From NCBI GenBank assembly GCA_902363335.1, contig CABIZV010000003.1, positions 437,894 through 501,893 on the forward strand: DNA of 64,000 nt. Direction: 5' to 3'. Below the pieces are notes generated by a model. That model was not told the DNA's origin. It did no database searches and saw nothing but the letters and a program-made list of their open reading frames with translations. Position numbers and translations under genes: made by a program. Each line of letters begins with the position of its first letter. Position 1 is the first letter of the stretch. The DNA comes from Enterobacteriaceae bacterium. GTDB lineage: Bacteria > Pseudomonadota > Gammaproteobacteria > Enterobacterales > Enterobacteriaceae. Below, piece after piece: positions 19,047 to 27,818 of the stretch.

Positions 19047-19476
19047 CTGCGCGCGTTTTTTGCTACTGATTACCCCGTTGCTGTGCGGAATGCGCGACCC
19101 TTTTGCGCCGGTGGCTGATCGTTGCCATACCGCGGAGCTGTCGCAGTGGCATTACCGGGGTATTGCGCAATCGTCCGGGCGGCTGATTGGATTTGTGCAA
19201 ACGCGCGAGGGGAAATGGCTGCGAGTAGAGCAGGGACAAACGATAAATTCAGATTGGCGGGTGAGCGGGATGACGCCGGAGAGTCTGAGTGTTGAAGCCA
19301 GTCAGGGCTGTGAGCCACTGCGCTGGCAATGGAAAAGAGAAGGAACTAAACATGATAAAAAGGATGAGCCTGCTGATACTGCTGGGGTGGCCGCTATGGA
19401 GTCTGGCGAAAAACATCACGCTGCTGGTGGACGACGTCCCGGTGGCGCAGGTACTACAAAGTCTGGCCGACCATGA
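19033..19476 (+). CDS. hofP: HofP, PilP-like protein
   Basis: A 147-residue protein with a short N-terminal hydrophobic leader (FLLLITPLLCG) followed by MRDPFAPVADRC, the 'DPF' motif typical of HofP/PilP. A beta-rich segment follows (LIGFVQTREGKWLRVEQGQ). Its last 125 bases overlap the start of hofQ in another frame and encode a Lys/Gly-rich, low-complexity tail. That tail may be carried along only because hofQ is constrained. It overlaps hofO by 14 bases at the 5' side. Confidence 0.88.
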   Translation: MMNINCARFLLLITPLLCGMRDPFAPVADRCHTAELSQWHYRGIAQSSGRLIGFVQTREGKWLRVEQGQTINSDWRVSGMTPESLSVEASQGCEPLRWQWKREGTKHDKKDEPADTAGVAAMESGEKHHAAGGRRPGGAGTTKSGRP

Positions 19477-20584
19477 ACAGAAAAACCTGGTTATTGCTCC
19501 CGATGTGCAGGGTGTGGTCTCGCTTCAACTGCGCAATCTCCCATGGAAGCAGGCGCTGCAAACGGTGATCAATAGCACTGGTCTGCTATTAAGTCAGGAG
19601 AATGGCGTGCTGTACGTTCATTCGCCGCGCTGGCGGGAGGAACAGCAGGCACAGGCGCAGGCTGAAAAAGAGCGGCGCCAGCAGACCAGAGCGCTGCACA
19701 GTCGCAGTTTGGTATTACATCACGCGGATGCCGGTGAACTGGCAAAAGCGGGTGAAAAATTGCTCAGCAAGCGCGGTTCGCTCACCGTGGATAAGCGCAC
19801 CAATCGACTTCTTGTACGCGATGACGACGACCATCTCAGCGAGTTCGCCACATGGGCTAAGGAGATGGATCTTCCGGTCGGGCAGGTTGAGATAGCCGCC
19901 CATATTGTCACTATCAATGAGACCAGTCTGCGAGAGCTGGGGGTGAAATGGAATCTTGGCGAGGGGAGTGCGGCGCCTGGCGCCGGAAAATTCACCACGC
20001 TCAGCGGTAATCTGGCGGTTGCCGACGCGACCACGCGCGCCGGTTTTAATATTGGACGCATTAACGGTCGTTTGCTGGAGCTTGAACTGTCGGCGCTGGA
20101 GCAAAAACAGAAGGTGGATATCATTGCCAGCCCTAGGCTACTGGCGTCGCACCTACAGCCTGCTAGCATTAAGCAGGGCAGCGAGATCCCCTATCAGGTT
20201 TCCAGCGGCGAAAGCGGCGCCACCTCGGTAGAATTTAAAGAGGCAGTGCTGGGTATGGAGGTGACGCCGACGGTTTTGCAAAGCAACCGCATTCGGCTGA
20301 AGTTACATATCAGCGAAAATATGCCCGGCCAGGTTCTCCAGCAGGCGGATGGCGAAGTTCTGGCCATCGATAAACAGGAAATCGAAACCCAGGTTGAAGT
20401 GCGCAGCGGTGAAACGCTGGCGTTAGGGGGGATCTTTTCGCAGAAAAATAAAAATGCCAGCGACAGCGTTCCCTTTCTTGGCGAGATTCCATTGCTTGGG
20501 CATCTTTTCCGCCGCGATGGGAAGGATAATGAACGACGTGAGCTGGTGGTATTTATCACGCCACGTATTATTTCTGCACAGTAG
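19352..20584 (+). CDS. hofQ: HofQ, secretin of the DNA-utilisation system
   Basis: A 410-residue outer-membrane secretin related to PilQ and ComE of Haemophilus. It has a signal peptide at residues 1-19 (MSLLILLGWPLWSLA), an N-terminal STN/N0 domain (TLLVDDVPVAQVLQSLADH), an N1 domain and the C-terminal secretin beta domain. The hallmark segment VEVRSGETLALGGIF ends the run to LGEIPLLGHLFRRD. The start is the ATG at 19352 after an AAGGAAC site, inside hofP. It would form the pore through which DNA enters the periplasm. Confidence 0.95.
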   Translation: MIKRMSLLILLGWPLWSLAKNITLLVDDVPVAQVLQSLADHEQKNLVIAPDVQGVVSLQLRNLPWKQALQTVINSTGLLLSQENGVLYVHSPRWREEQQAQAQAEKERRQQTRALHSRSLVLHHADAGELAKAGEKLLSKRGSLTVDKRTNRLLVRDDDDHLSEFATWAKEMDLPVGQVEIAAHIVTINETSLRELGVKWNLGEGSAAPGAGKFTTLSGNLAVADATTRAGFNIGRINGRLLELELSALEQKQKVDIIASPRLLASHLQPASIKQGSEIPYQVSSGESGATSVEFKEAVLGMEVTPTVLQSNRIRLKLHISENMPGQVLQQADGEVLAIDKQEIETQVEVRSGETLALGGIFSQKNKNASDSVPFLGEIPLLGHLFRRDGKDNERRELVVFITPRIISAQ

Positions 20585-20864
20585 CGGTAAATAAACGGGA
20601 GAATTTGGGGGGTAAGATACGCCCCGGGTTTGACGTGGCGTCATATTTAGCATACAAGGAGTACCGATTTGAGAGTCAACGAGCTCCACTCCTTCTCCAG
20701 CAGTCTGCTGATTTAATCTGTTGCCAAACCAGCCGGAGTATTGAGATAATTTTCAGTCTGACTCTCGCTCTATTGCATAAGAGGTTTCAGTTCATGTCCT
20801 GCGGCGTGCGAAGTTATGCGGCGCGGATTTATCATTAACGAATAGTCTTAGTAGTACCAAAAAA

Positions 20865-21386
20865 ATGGCAGAGAAACGCAATATCTTTCTGGTTGGGCCC
20901 ATGGGTGCCGGCAAAAGCACCATTGGGCGCCAGCTAGCTCAACAGCTCAATATGGAATTTTACGATTCTGATCACGAGATTGAGAAACGAACAGGCGCTG
21001 ACGTGGGCTGGGTCTTCGATGTCGAAGGCGAAGAAGGTTTCCGTGACCGTGAAGAAAAAATCATCAATGAGTTAACGGAAAAGCAGGGTATCGTTCTGGC
21101 GACAGGCGGTGGCTCGGTAAAATCACGTGAAACGCGCAATCGTCTCTCCGCTCGTGGCGTCGTTGTTTATCTGGAAACGACTATCGAAAAACAGCTAGCA
21201 CGCACTCAGCGCGATAAAAAGCGCCCGCTGCTGCAGGTTGAAACGCCGCCTCGTGAAGTGCTTGAAGCGCTGGCTGATGAACGTAATCCTCTGTATGAAG
21301 AGATTGCTGACGTCACCATCCGCACAGACGATCAGAGTGCAAAAGTTGTCGCCAACCAGATTATTCATATGCTGGAAAGCAACTAA
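20865..21386 (+). CDS. aroK: Shikimate kinase I
   Basis: A 173-residue shikimate kinase (shikimate + ATP to shikimate 3-phosphate). The P-loop GPMGAGKS is at residues 11-18. Shikimate-binding residues are in FYDSDHEIEKRTG, GFRDREE and ATGGGSVKS, and the lid arginine is in RDKKRPLL. Length equals E. coli AroK. It is followed by aroB after 58 bp; this pair and damX-dam-rpe-gph-trpS are one long series. The 280 bp upstream hold no gene and presumably the promoter. Confidence 0.97.
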   Translation: MAEKRNIFLVGPMGAGKSTIGRQLAQQLNMEFYDSDHEIEKRTGADVGWVFDVEGEEGFRDREEKIINELTEKQGIVLATGGGSVKSRETRNRLSARGVVVYLETTIEKQLARTQRDKKRPLLQVETPPREVLEALADERNPLYEEIADVTIRTDDQSAKVVANQIIHMLESN

Positions 21387-21444
21387 TACTGGCCCGAATG
21401 GTAGAACGCCAGCGAATATAAGTTACTAAGGTGGACGTCGCGTT

Positions 21445-22539
21445 ATGGAGAGACTTACTGTCACCCTCGGGGAACGTAGTTACCCGATAACCATCGCGGC
21501 TGGTTTGTTTAACGATCCAGCTTCCTTCTTACCGCTCAAGTCTGGCGATCAGGTTATGCTGGTCACCAACGAAACGCTGGCACCACTCTACCTGGACCAG
21601 GTTCGCTCCGTGCTGGAGCAGACCGGCGTGAAAGTTGATAGCGTCATTCTGCCGGACGGCGAACAGTATAAAAGCCTGGCGGTGATGGACTCCGTCTTTA
21701 CCGCGCTTTTGCAAAAACCGCATGGTCGTGACACAACCCTCGTCGCTTTGGGCGGTGGTGTGATTGGCGACTTAACCGGTTTTGCCGCAGCGAGCTATCA
21801 GCGCGGCGTACGCTTTATCCAGGTTCCTACCACCTTGCTATCGCAGGTGGATTCTTCGGTTGGCGGCAAAACAGCGGTCAACCACCCTCTCGGTAAAAAC
21901 ATGATCGGCGCATTCTGGCAGCCAGCCTCCGTGGTGGTTGACCTTAATTGCCTCAAGACATTGCCGAAACGAGAGCTCTCCTCTGGTCTGGCCGAAGTGA
22001 TTAAATACGGCATCATTCTTGATGCGCCGTTCTTCGACTGGCTCGAGAGCAACATCGATGCGCTGATGGCGCTGGATGAAAAAGCAATGGCGTACTGTAT
22101 CCGCCGTTGTTGTGAGCTAAAAGCCGATGTTGTCGCCGCGGACGAGCGCGAAACCGGGTTACGTGCTTTACTCAATCTTGGGCATACGTTTGGTCATGCT
22201 ATCGAAGCCGAAATGGGCTACGGTAATTGGTTACATGGCGAAGCGGTTGCTGCGGGTATGGTGATGGCGGCATATACCTCTGAACGTCTGGGACAGTTTG
22301 ATTCTCAGGATACGCAGCGAATTATCACCCTGCTTAAGCGTGCAGGACTGCCAGTTGCGGGTCCACAAGAGATGTCTGCAGAAGCGTATCTGCCGCACAT
22401 GATGCGAGATAAAAAAGTCCTGGCGGGCGAAATGCGGTTAGTACTGCCGCTAGCCATCGGGAAAAGTGAGGTGCGCGGTGGCGTCTCTCACGATGTGGTT
22501 CTTGGTGCTATTGCTGATACTCAGCGGGCGCAACTATAA
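21445..22539 (+). CDS. aroB: 3-dehydroquinate synthase
   Basis: A 364-residue NAD- and metal-dependent enzyme that cyclises DAHP to 3-dehydroquinate, the second step of the shikimate pathway. The NAD-binding GGGVIGDLTGFAAASYQRG and DSSVGGKTAVNH motifs are present, and metal ligands fall in AEVIKYG, NLGHTFGHAIE and LHGEAVAAGM. Length fits E. coli AroB (362). Confidence 0.98.
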   Translation: MERLTVTLGERSYPITIAAGLFNDPASFLPLKSGDQVMLVTNETLAPLYLDQVRSVLEQTGVKVDSVILPDGEQYKSLAVMDSVFTALLQKPHGRDTTLVALGGGVIGDLTGFAAASYQRGVRFIQVPTTLLSQVDSSVGGKTAVNHPLGKNMIGAFWQPASVVVDLNCLKTLPKRELSSGLAEVIKYGIILDAPFFDWLESNIDALMALDEKAMAYCIRRCCELKADVVAADERETGLRALLNLGHTFGHAIEAEMGYGNWLHGEAVAAGMVMAAYTSERLGQFDSQDTQRIITLLKRAGLPVAGPQEMSAEAYLPHMMRDKKVLAGEMRLVLPLAIGKSEVRGGVSHDVVLGAIADTQRAQL

Positions 22540-22623
22540 GAAAGGTCTAGCCGCATTTACGCGGTGTTTTAACTTCAGGCGATGTGCAAAAGTCGTAGCA
22601 TAAGCCTTTTAGTGGGGTGTTAA

Positions 22624-23916
22624 ATGGATGAATTTAAACCAGAAGACGAGCTGAAACCCGATCCCAGCGATCGTCGTACTGGTCGTTCTCGTCAGGCTTC
22701 CGATCGTGACAGCGATCCGCAGATCAATTTTGATGATGTGGAACTCGATGCCGACGAGCGTCGCCCTTCCCGTACTCGAAAAGCGCGTGAAGAAGACGAG
22801 CCAGAGGACGAATACTATGAATCCGATGATGACGGTGAGGCTGATGACAAAGTTGTAGAGCGTCGTCCACGTCAACGTAAAAATGCGGCACCGCGTAAAC
22901 CAGCTTCTCGTCAGTACATCATGATGGGGCTGGGGATCGTGGTATTGCTGGTGCTGATTGTTGGCATTGGCTCAGCATTAAAAGCGCCGTCGTCGTCAAA
23001 CGATCAAAGTGCATCAGCCGAAAAGAGCATCTCTCTTTCTGGTGATGCTGCCGATCAGGCTAATGCCGCAGCACCTGCGCCGGGAACTAACCCGCAACAG
23101 GATGTTTCTTTACCGCCAATTTCCTCCACGCCGACTCAGGGCCAGGAAACCGCAGCACCCGACGGCCAGCAGCGCGTTGAAGTGCAGGGCGACCTGAACA
23201 ATGCGCTGACTCAGCAGCAGGGTCAGATCGACAACGCTGTGGTGAATTCTACGCTGCCGACCGAACCTGCTACCGTTGCGCCAATTCGTAACGGCGCGCG
23301 TCCGGCTGCTACGGCACAGGAAACCCCACGTCAGACAGCCGCCACGCCGCGTCCTGAACGCAAGCATGCGGTGATTGAATCAAAACCACAGCCAATGGCG
23401 ACGGTGAAAACCCCAGCCGCGCAGAGCAAGCCAGTTGCGCAGAGCAAACCGGTAACGACGGCGCCTAAGCAAACTGAAACTGCGGCGGCTCCGGCTAAAG
23501 CGCCAGCAACGCAAGCGACTAAACCGGCTGCAACGACGGCTGCACCTGCCGCCACGGCTGCGACGACAGCACCCGCTGCGACCGCTACAGCGACGCCAGC
23601 TCCTGCTGCTGCCGCGACCGGTAAGTCTGCGGGCGATGTCAATTCACTGAAATCCGCGTCGGGTTCCCACTACACCCTGCAGCTCAGCTCCTCTTCCAAC
23701 TACGACAACCTGAACGGTTGGGCGAAGAAAGAGAATCTGAAAAACTACGTGGTGTATCAGACGTCCCGTAACGGTCAGCCATGGTATGTCCTGGTCAGCG
23801 GCATTTACGCCTCTAAAGATGAAGCGAAACGTGCCGTAACCACTCTGCCAGCTGACGTGCAGGCGAAGAACCCGTGGGCGAAACCGCTGCGTCAGGTTCA
23901 GACCGACCTGAAATAA
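22624..23916 (+). CDS. damX: DamX, SPOR-domain cell-division protein
   Basis: A 430-residue bitopic membrane protein recruited to the septal ring. It has an acidic/basic cytoplasmic N-terminus, one membrane helix at about residues 99-119 and a long periplasmic linker rich in Ala, Pro, Thr and Gln with near repeats (AAQSKPVAQSKPV). A C-terminal SPOR domain (about 350-425; YTLQLSSSSNYDNLNGWAKK to the end) binds denuded peptidoglycan. The linker is the fastest-evolving part of this family. The gene lies between aroB and dam. Confidence 0.95.
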   Translation: MDEFKPEDELKPDPSDRRTGRSRQASDRDSDPQINFDDVELDADERRPSRTRKAREEDEPEDEYYESDDDGEADDKVVERRPRQRKNAAPRKPASRQYIMMGLGIVVLLVLIVGIGSALKAPSSSNDQSASAEKSISLSGDAADQANAAAPAPGTNPQQDVSLPPISSTPTQGQETAAPDGQQRVEVQGDLNNALTQQQGQIDNAVVNSTLPTEPATVAPIRNGARPAATAQETPRQTAATPRPERKHAVIESKPQPMATVKTPAAQSKPVAQSKPVTTAPKQTETAAAPAKAPATQATKPAATTAAPAATAATTAPAATATATPAPAAAATGKSAGDVNSLKSASGSHYTLQLSSSSNYDNLNGWAKKENLKNYVVYQTSRNGQPWYVLVSGIYASKDEAKRAVTTLPADVQAKNPWAKPLRQVQTDLK

Positions 23917-23942
23917 TCGCCGTTTCTTGACAGAAACCGTCC

Positions 23943-23970
23943 CTTCGCGCAGCCTTGTGGCCGCGCGAAG
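23943..23970. other. Hairpin between damX and dam
   Basis: An inverted repeat CTTCGCGC…GCGCGAAG encloses a short loop. No T-run follows, so it is not a classic terminator. It could trim expression between damX and dam. Confidence 0.5.
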
Positions 23971-24040
23971 TGGATGTAGAAGCGCAGTATGCTGTCGGAG
24001 CTTTTTCCACAGCCGGAGACAGTGTAATTAGTCAGGCCGC

Positions 24041-24868
24041 ATGAAAAAAAATCGCGCTTTTCTTAAATGGGCGGGGGGAAAGTACCCTCTACTCGACGAT
24101 ATAAGACATCATCTGCCCGTTGGCGATTGTCTGGTTGAACCTTTCGTTGGTGCTGGATCGGTATTCCTGAATACCGATTTTTCGCGTTATATCCTGGCTG
24201 ATATCAACAGCGACCTCATTGAACTCTATAAAATAGTCAAAACGCGCGCCGATGAGTACATCGAGCAGGCGCGGGTAATGTTTGTGCCTGAAACAAACAA
24301 TGCCGAAAGCTATTACCTGCTGCGTGAAGAGTTTAACCGCAGTAGCGATCTGTTCCGACGCGCCGTACTGTTTTTATACCTGAACCGCCACGGCTACAAC
24401 GGCCTGTGTCGCTATAACCTGCGCGGCGAATTTAACGTCCCGTTTGGGCGTTATAAAAAACCTTACTTCCCGGAAGCCGAGCTCCGCCACTTTGCCGTGA
24501 AAGCTCAGCATGCAGAGTTTTACTGTGAATCGTATGAAGCCTGTATGGCGCGCGCCGATGAGCGCTCCGTCGTCTATTGCGATCCGCCTTACGCACCTTT
24601 GACGGCGACGGCGAATTTTACCGCTTACCACACTAACAGCTTCAGTCTTGAACAGCAGGCTTTTCTGGCGCAAAAGGCAGAAGATCTGGTGTCTCAACGT
24701 ATTCCGGTGCTCATTTCCAATCATCGTACCCCGATGACGTTAGATTGGTATAAAAACGCGGCAGAAACGTATACCGTACAAGTTCGACGCAGCATTAGCC
24801 GTAACGGCGGCACGCGTAAAAAGGTGGAAGAGCTGCTGGCGCTGTATCGGCCACCAGGAAAAAAATAA
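24041..24868 (+). CDS. dam: DNA adenine methyltransferase (GATC)
   Basis: A 275-residue N6-adenine methyltransferase of the alpha class, directing mismatch repair and replication timing. Motif X is KWAGGKYPLL at about 9-18, the AdoMet loop is PFVGAGS at 34-40, and catalytic DPPY is at 181-184. The DNA-recognition region lies between (NRHGYNGLCRYNLRGEFNVPFGRY). Length is close to E. coli Dam (278). The start ATG lies 17 bases after GGAGA, a loose fit, but the N-terminus MKKNRAFLKWAGGKY is conserved. Confidence 0.98.
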   Translation: MKKNRAFLKWAGGKYPLLDDIRHHLPVGDCLVEPFVGAGSVFLNTDFSRYILADINSDLIELYKIVKTRADEYIEQARVMFVPETNNAESYYLLREEFNRSSDLFRRAVLFLYLNRHGYNGLCRYNLRGEFNVPFGRYKKPYFPEAELRHFAVKAQHAEFYCESYEACMARADERSVVYCDPPYAPLTATANFTAYHTNSFSLEQQAFLAQKAEDLVSQRIPVLISNHRTPMTLDWYKNAAETYTVQVRRSISRNGGTRKKVEELLALYRPPGKK

Positions 24869-24907
24869 CGTTACTAGCCTAATGGGATAGGCTTTGAGGA
24901 GATGCGG

Positions 24908-25585
24908 ATGAAACAGTACCTTATTGCCCCTTCAATTTTGTCGGCTGATTTTGCCCGTCTGGGGGAAGACACTGCCCGTGCGCTGGCCGCTGGGGCAGAT
25001 GTGGTTCATTTCGATGTTATGGATAACCATTACGTGCCGAACCTGACCATCGGCCCGATGGTGCTAAAATCGCTGCGTAATTATGGCATCACCGCACCTA
25101 TTGACGTGCATCTGATGGTGAAGCCGGTCGATCGCCTGGTCCCGGATTTTGCCGCCGCAGGTGCGAGCATCATCACCTTCCACCCTGAAGCCTCCGAGCA
25201 TGTCGACCGTACCTTACAGCTGATTAAAGAAAATGGCTGTAAAGCAGGCCTGGTGTTTAACCCAGCCACGTCGCTTAGCTATCTCGATTATGTGATGGAT
25301 AAGCTCGATGTGATCCTGCTGATGTCGGTTAACCCTGGCTTTGGCGGACAATCCTTTATCCCTCACACCCTGGAAAAACTTCGCGAAGTTCGTCGCCGTA
25401 TTGATGAATCCGGCTATGACATTCGCCTGGAAGTGGATGGCGGTGTGAAGGTGAACAATATTCGCGAAATCGCGGCGGCCGGGGCGGACATGTTTGTCGC
25501 CGGTTCCGCGATTTTTGACCAACCAGACTACAAAAAAGTCATTGATGAAATGCGCAGTGAACTGGCAAAGGTAAGTCATGGATAA
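24908..25585 (+). CDS. rpe: Ribulose-phosphate 3-epimerase
   Basis: A 225-residue TIM-barrel enzyme interconverting ribulose 5-phosphate and xylulose 5-phosphate. Metal and catalytic residues His34, Asp36, His68 and Asp177 are present (VVHFDVMD, DVHLMVKP, RLEVDGGV), with the phosphate loop GSAIF. The ATG at 24908 is preferred over one two codons upstream because it sits seven bases after GAGGAG and matches the family N-terminus. It overlaps gph by eight bases. Confidence 0.98.
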   Translation: MKQYLIAPSILSADFARLGEDTARALAAGADVVHFDVMDNHYVPNLTIGPMVLKSLRNYGITAPIDVHLMVKPVDRLVPDFAAAGASIITFHPEASEHVDRTLQLIKENGCKAGLVFNPATSLSYLDYVMDKLDVILLMSVNPGFGGQSFIPHTLEKLREVRRRIDESGYDIRLEVDGGVKVNNIREIAAAGADMFVAGSAIFDQPDYKKVIDEMRSELAKVSHG

Positions 25586-26339
25586 ATTACAGACCATTCG
25601 CGGCGTCGCGTTTGACCTTGATGGCACGCTGGTAGACAGCGCGCCAGGGCTTGCGGCGGCGGTAGATAACGCGCTGTACGCGCTTGAGCTGCCGGTTGCC
25701 GGTGAAGAACGGGTGATTACCTGGATTGGCAACGGTGCCGACGTATTGATGGAGCGAGCGCTGAACTGGGCTCGCCAGGAGCGCGCCACCCTGCGTGCCT
25801 CTCAGGGCAAACCGTCCGTTGATAGCCACGATATTCCGCAAGATGAGCAGCTTCGTATGCTGCGTCGTCTGTTTGACCGTTATTATGCCGACTTCGCCGA
25901 AGAGGGCAGCTTCCTGTTCCCGCACGTCCAGGAGACTCTTGCTGCGCTGCATGACAGCGGATTACCGCTGGCGCTGGTGACCAACAAACCGACGCCGTTT
26001 GTGGCCCCCATTCTTGAGTCGCTGGGGATTGCGCGCTATTTCTCCGTCGTCATCGGTGGTGATGATGTGCAGAACAAAAAACCGCATCCTGAGCCACTGC
26101 TGAAAGTGGCTGAGAAACTGGCGTTAACGCCAGAAGCGCTGCTGTTTGTGGGCGATTCTCGTAACGATATTCAGGCAGCAAAAGCAGCGGGCTGCACCTC
26201 CGTCGGTCTGACCTACGGCTATAACTACGGCGAAGCGATTGCAAAAAGCGAGCCGGACGTTATCTTCGACCACTTTAATCAACTTTTGCCCGCTCTTGGG
26301 CTTGCGAATAGTGAACATCAGGAATTGAACAATGACTAA
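25578..26339 (+). CDS. gph: Phosphoglycolate phosphatase
   Basis: A 253-residue HAD-family phosphatase that removes 2-phosphoglycolate, for example from DNA repair of 3'-phosphoglycolate ends. Motif I is FDLDGTLVDS, motif II LVTNKPTPF, motif III KPHPEPLLK and motif IV VGDSRNDIQAAKAAG. Length equals E. coli Gph (252). Start and stop overlap rpe and trpS by eight bases each, indicating coupled translation. Confidence 0.97.
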   Translation: MDKLQTIRGVAFDLDGTLVDSAPGLAAAVDNALYALELPVAGEERVITWIGNGADVLMERALNWARQERATLRASQGKPSVDSHDIPQDEQLRMLRRLFDRYYADFAEEGSFLFPHVQETLAALHDSGLPLALVTNKPTPFVAPILESLGIARYFSVVIGGDDVQNKKPHPEPLLKVAEKLALTPEALLFVGDSRNDIQAAKAAGCTSVGLTYGYNYGEAIAKSEPDVIFDHFNQLLPALGLANSEHQELNND

Positions 26340-27336
26340 GCCCATCGTTTTTAGCGGCGCGCAGCCTTCAGGTGAACTGACCATCGGTAACTACATGGGT
26401 GCATTGCGTCAGTGGGTTAACATGCAGGATGATTACCACTGTATCTACTGCATCGTTGACCAGCACGCGATCACCGTGCGTCAGGATCCGCAGGCGCTGC
26501 GTAAAGCAACGCTGGATACGCTGGCCCTGTATCTTGCTTGCGGTATTGATCCTGAGAAAAGCACCATCTTCGTGCAATCCCACGTACCTGAGCACGCGCA
26601 GCTTGGCTGGGCGCTGAACTGTTACACCTATTTCGGTGAACTGAGCCGCATGACCCAGTTCAAAGACAAGTCCGCTCGCTACGCAGAAAACATCAACGCC
26701 GGCCTGTTCGATTATCCGGTGCTGATGGCGGCAGATATTCTGCTGTATCAGACCAATCAGGTTCCGGTAGGTGAAGATCAGAAACAGCACCTGGAACTGA
26801 GCCGCGATATCGCCCAGCGCTTCAATGCGATTTACGGTGATGTATTCAAGGTTCCTGAGCCGTTTATTCCGAAGTCTGGCGCTCGCGTAATGTCCCTGCT
26901 AGAGCCGACGAAGAAGATGTCCAAGTCGGACGATAACCGCAATAACGTGATTGGCCTGCTGGAAGATCCTAAATCGGTCGTGAAGAAGATCAAACGTGCG
27001 GTCACCGATTCCGAAGAGCCACCTGTAGTCCGTTACGACCTGAAAGAGAAAGCGGGTGTTTCTAACCTGCTGGATATCCTTTCTGGCGTCACAGGGCAGA
27101 GCATTCCAGAGCTGGAAAAGCACTTTGAAGGCAAGATGTACGGCCACCTCAAAGGGGAAGTCGCAGAGGCGGTGTCGGGTATGCTGACCGAGCTACAAGA
27201 GCGTTATAACCGCTATCGTAACGATGAAGCATTCCTGCAGAAGATTATGAAAGACGGCGCGGAGAAAGCGAGCGCACATGCATCGAAAACGCTAAAAGCG
27301 GTGTATGAAGCCATTGGCTTTGTCGCTAAACCGTAA
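26332..27336 (+). CDS. trpS: Tryptophanyl-tRNA synthetase
   Basis: A 334-residue class I aminoacyl-tRNA synthetase. The HIGH-like motif appears as PSGELTIGNY (residues 12-21) and KMSKS is at 195-199. Trp-binding residues lie in the FGELSRMTQFKDK and VPVGEDQKQH region. Length equals E. coli TrpS. It is the last gene of the aroKB-damX-dam-rpe-gph-trpS series and is followed by a terminator. In E. coli the frl and yhfS-Z genes lie downstream; here yhfL comes next. Confidence 0.98.
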   Translation: MTKPIVFSGAQPSGELTIGNYMGALRQWVNMQDDYHCIYCIVDQHAITVRQDPQALRKATLDTLALYLACGIDPEKSTIFVQSHVPEHAQLGWALNCYTYFGELSRMTQFKDKSARYAENINAGLFDYPVLMAADILLYQTNQVPVGEDQKQHLELSRDIAQRFNAIYGDVFKVPEPFIPKSGARVMSLLEPTKKMSKSDDNRNNVIGLLEDPKSVVKKIKRAVTDSEEPPVVRYDLKEKAGVSNLLDILSGVTGQSIPELEKHFEGKMYGHLKGEVAEAVSGMLTELQERYNRYRNDEAFLQKIMKDGAEKASAHASKTLKAVYEAIGFVAKP

Positions 27337-27350
27337 TCGATTATACGCAT

Positions 27351-27379
27351 AAAAAAACCGGGATATTCCCGGTTTTTTT
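27351..27379 (+). terminator. Terminator after trpS
   Basis: The stem ACCGGGA-TAT-TCCCGGT type has seven A before and seven T after. It is bidirectional in form, between convergent trpS and yhfL. Confidence 0.92.
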
Positions 27380-27404
27380 ATTATCGAAGCAAATACAGGT
27401 TTGA

Positions 27405-27578
27405 TTAGTTAGTGGAAGCTACGTCGCCACAGCCGCCAATAATTTTAGAAATAGAAATAGCTGGGTGCAGCAGATAATCATAAGAACAGGTTTTGTTTTT
27501 ATTCTGAATAGTACCAGTACAAGCGGTCAGAGTAGACAGCGCCAGCACTACAGCCGCAGCTTTGAGCATGTTTTTCAT
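27405..27578 (-). CDS. yhfL: Small lipoprotein YhfL
   Basis: A 57-residue protein read from the reverse strand. It begins MKNMLKAAAVVLALSTLTAC, a lipoprotein signal peptide whose lipobox LTAC puts the acylated cysteine at residue 20. The mature part contains CSYDYLLHPAISISKIIGG and a further cysteine, matching E. coli YhfL (55 aa). The function is unknown. An AAGGGAT-type ribosome site precedes the ATG. It lies about 240 bp downstream of cysG on the same strand, with an AT-rich gap likely to hold its own promoter. Confidence 0.92.
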   Translation of the reverse strand: MKNMLKAAAVVLALSTLTACTGTIQNKNKTCSYDYLLHPAISISKIIGGCGDVASTN

Positions 27579-27818
27579 TGATAATCCCTTTAAATTAAAT
27601 AAATTTATTTATGCATAATTCCGTATGCTTTAAAAACACGAATGAATTAAGCTGATGATATATAAGCGCAAAATCAAACATTGTGTCAATCAAGTCAGAC
27701 GTTTGATTAATTAAAGGATAAATTAAGAAGAACTAATAATGAGGAATAGATAAGTTAAAACAAGAGGGAAGCGTGCTATACGCAAAGGTATAGCACGGAT
27801 AAAAAGTCTGAATTCAGA

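Noticed and set aside
23331..23642. Repetitive Ala/Pro/Thr stretch in damX as a foreign insertion
   Set aside because: A low-complexity linker is normal for DamX, the frame is intact and the SPOR domain follows.
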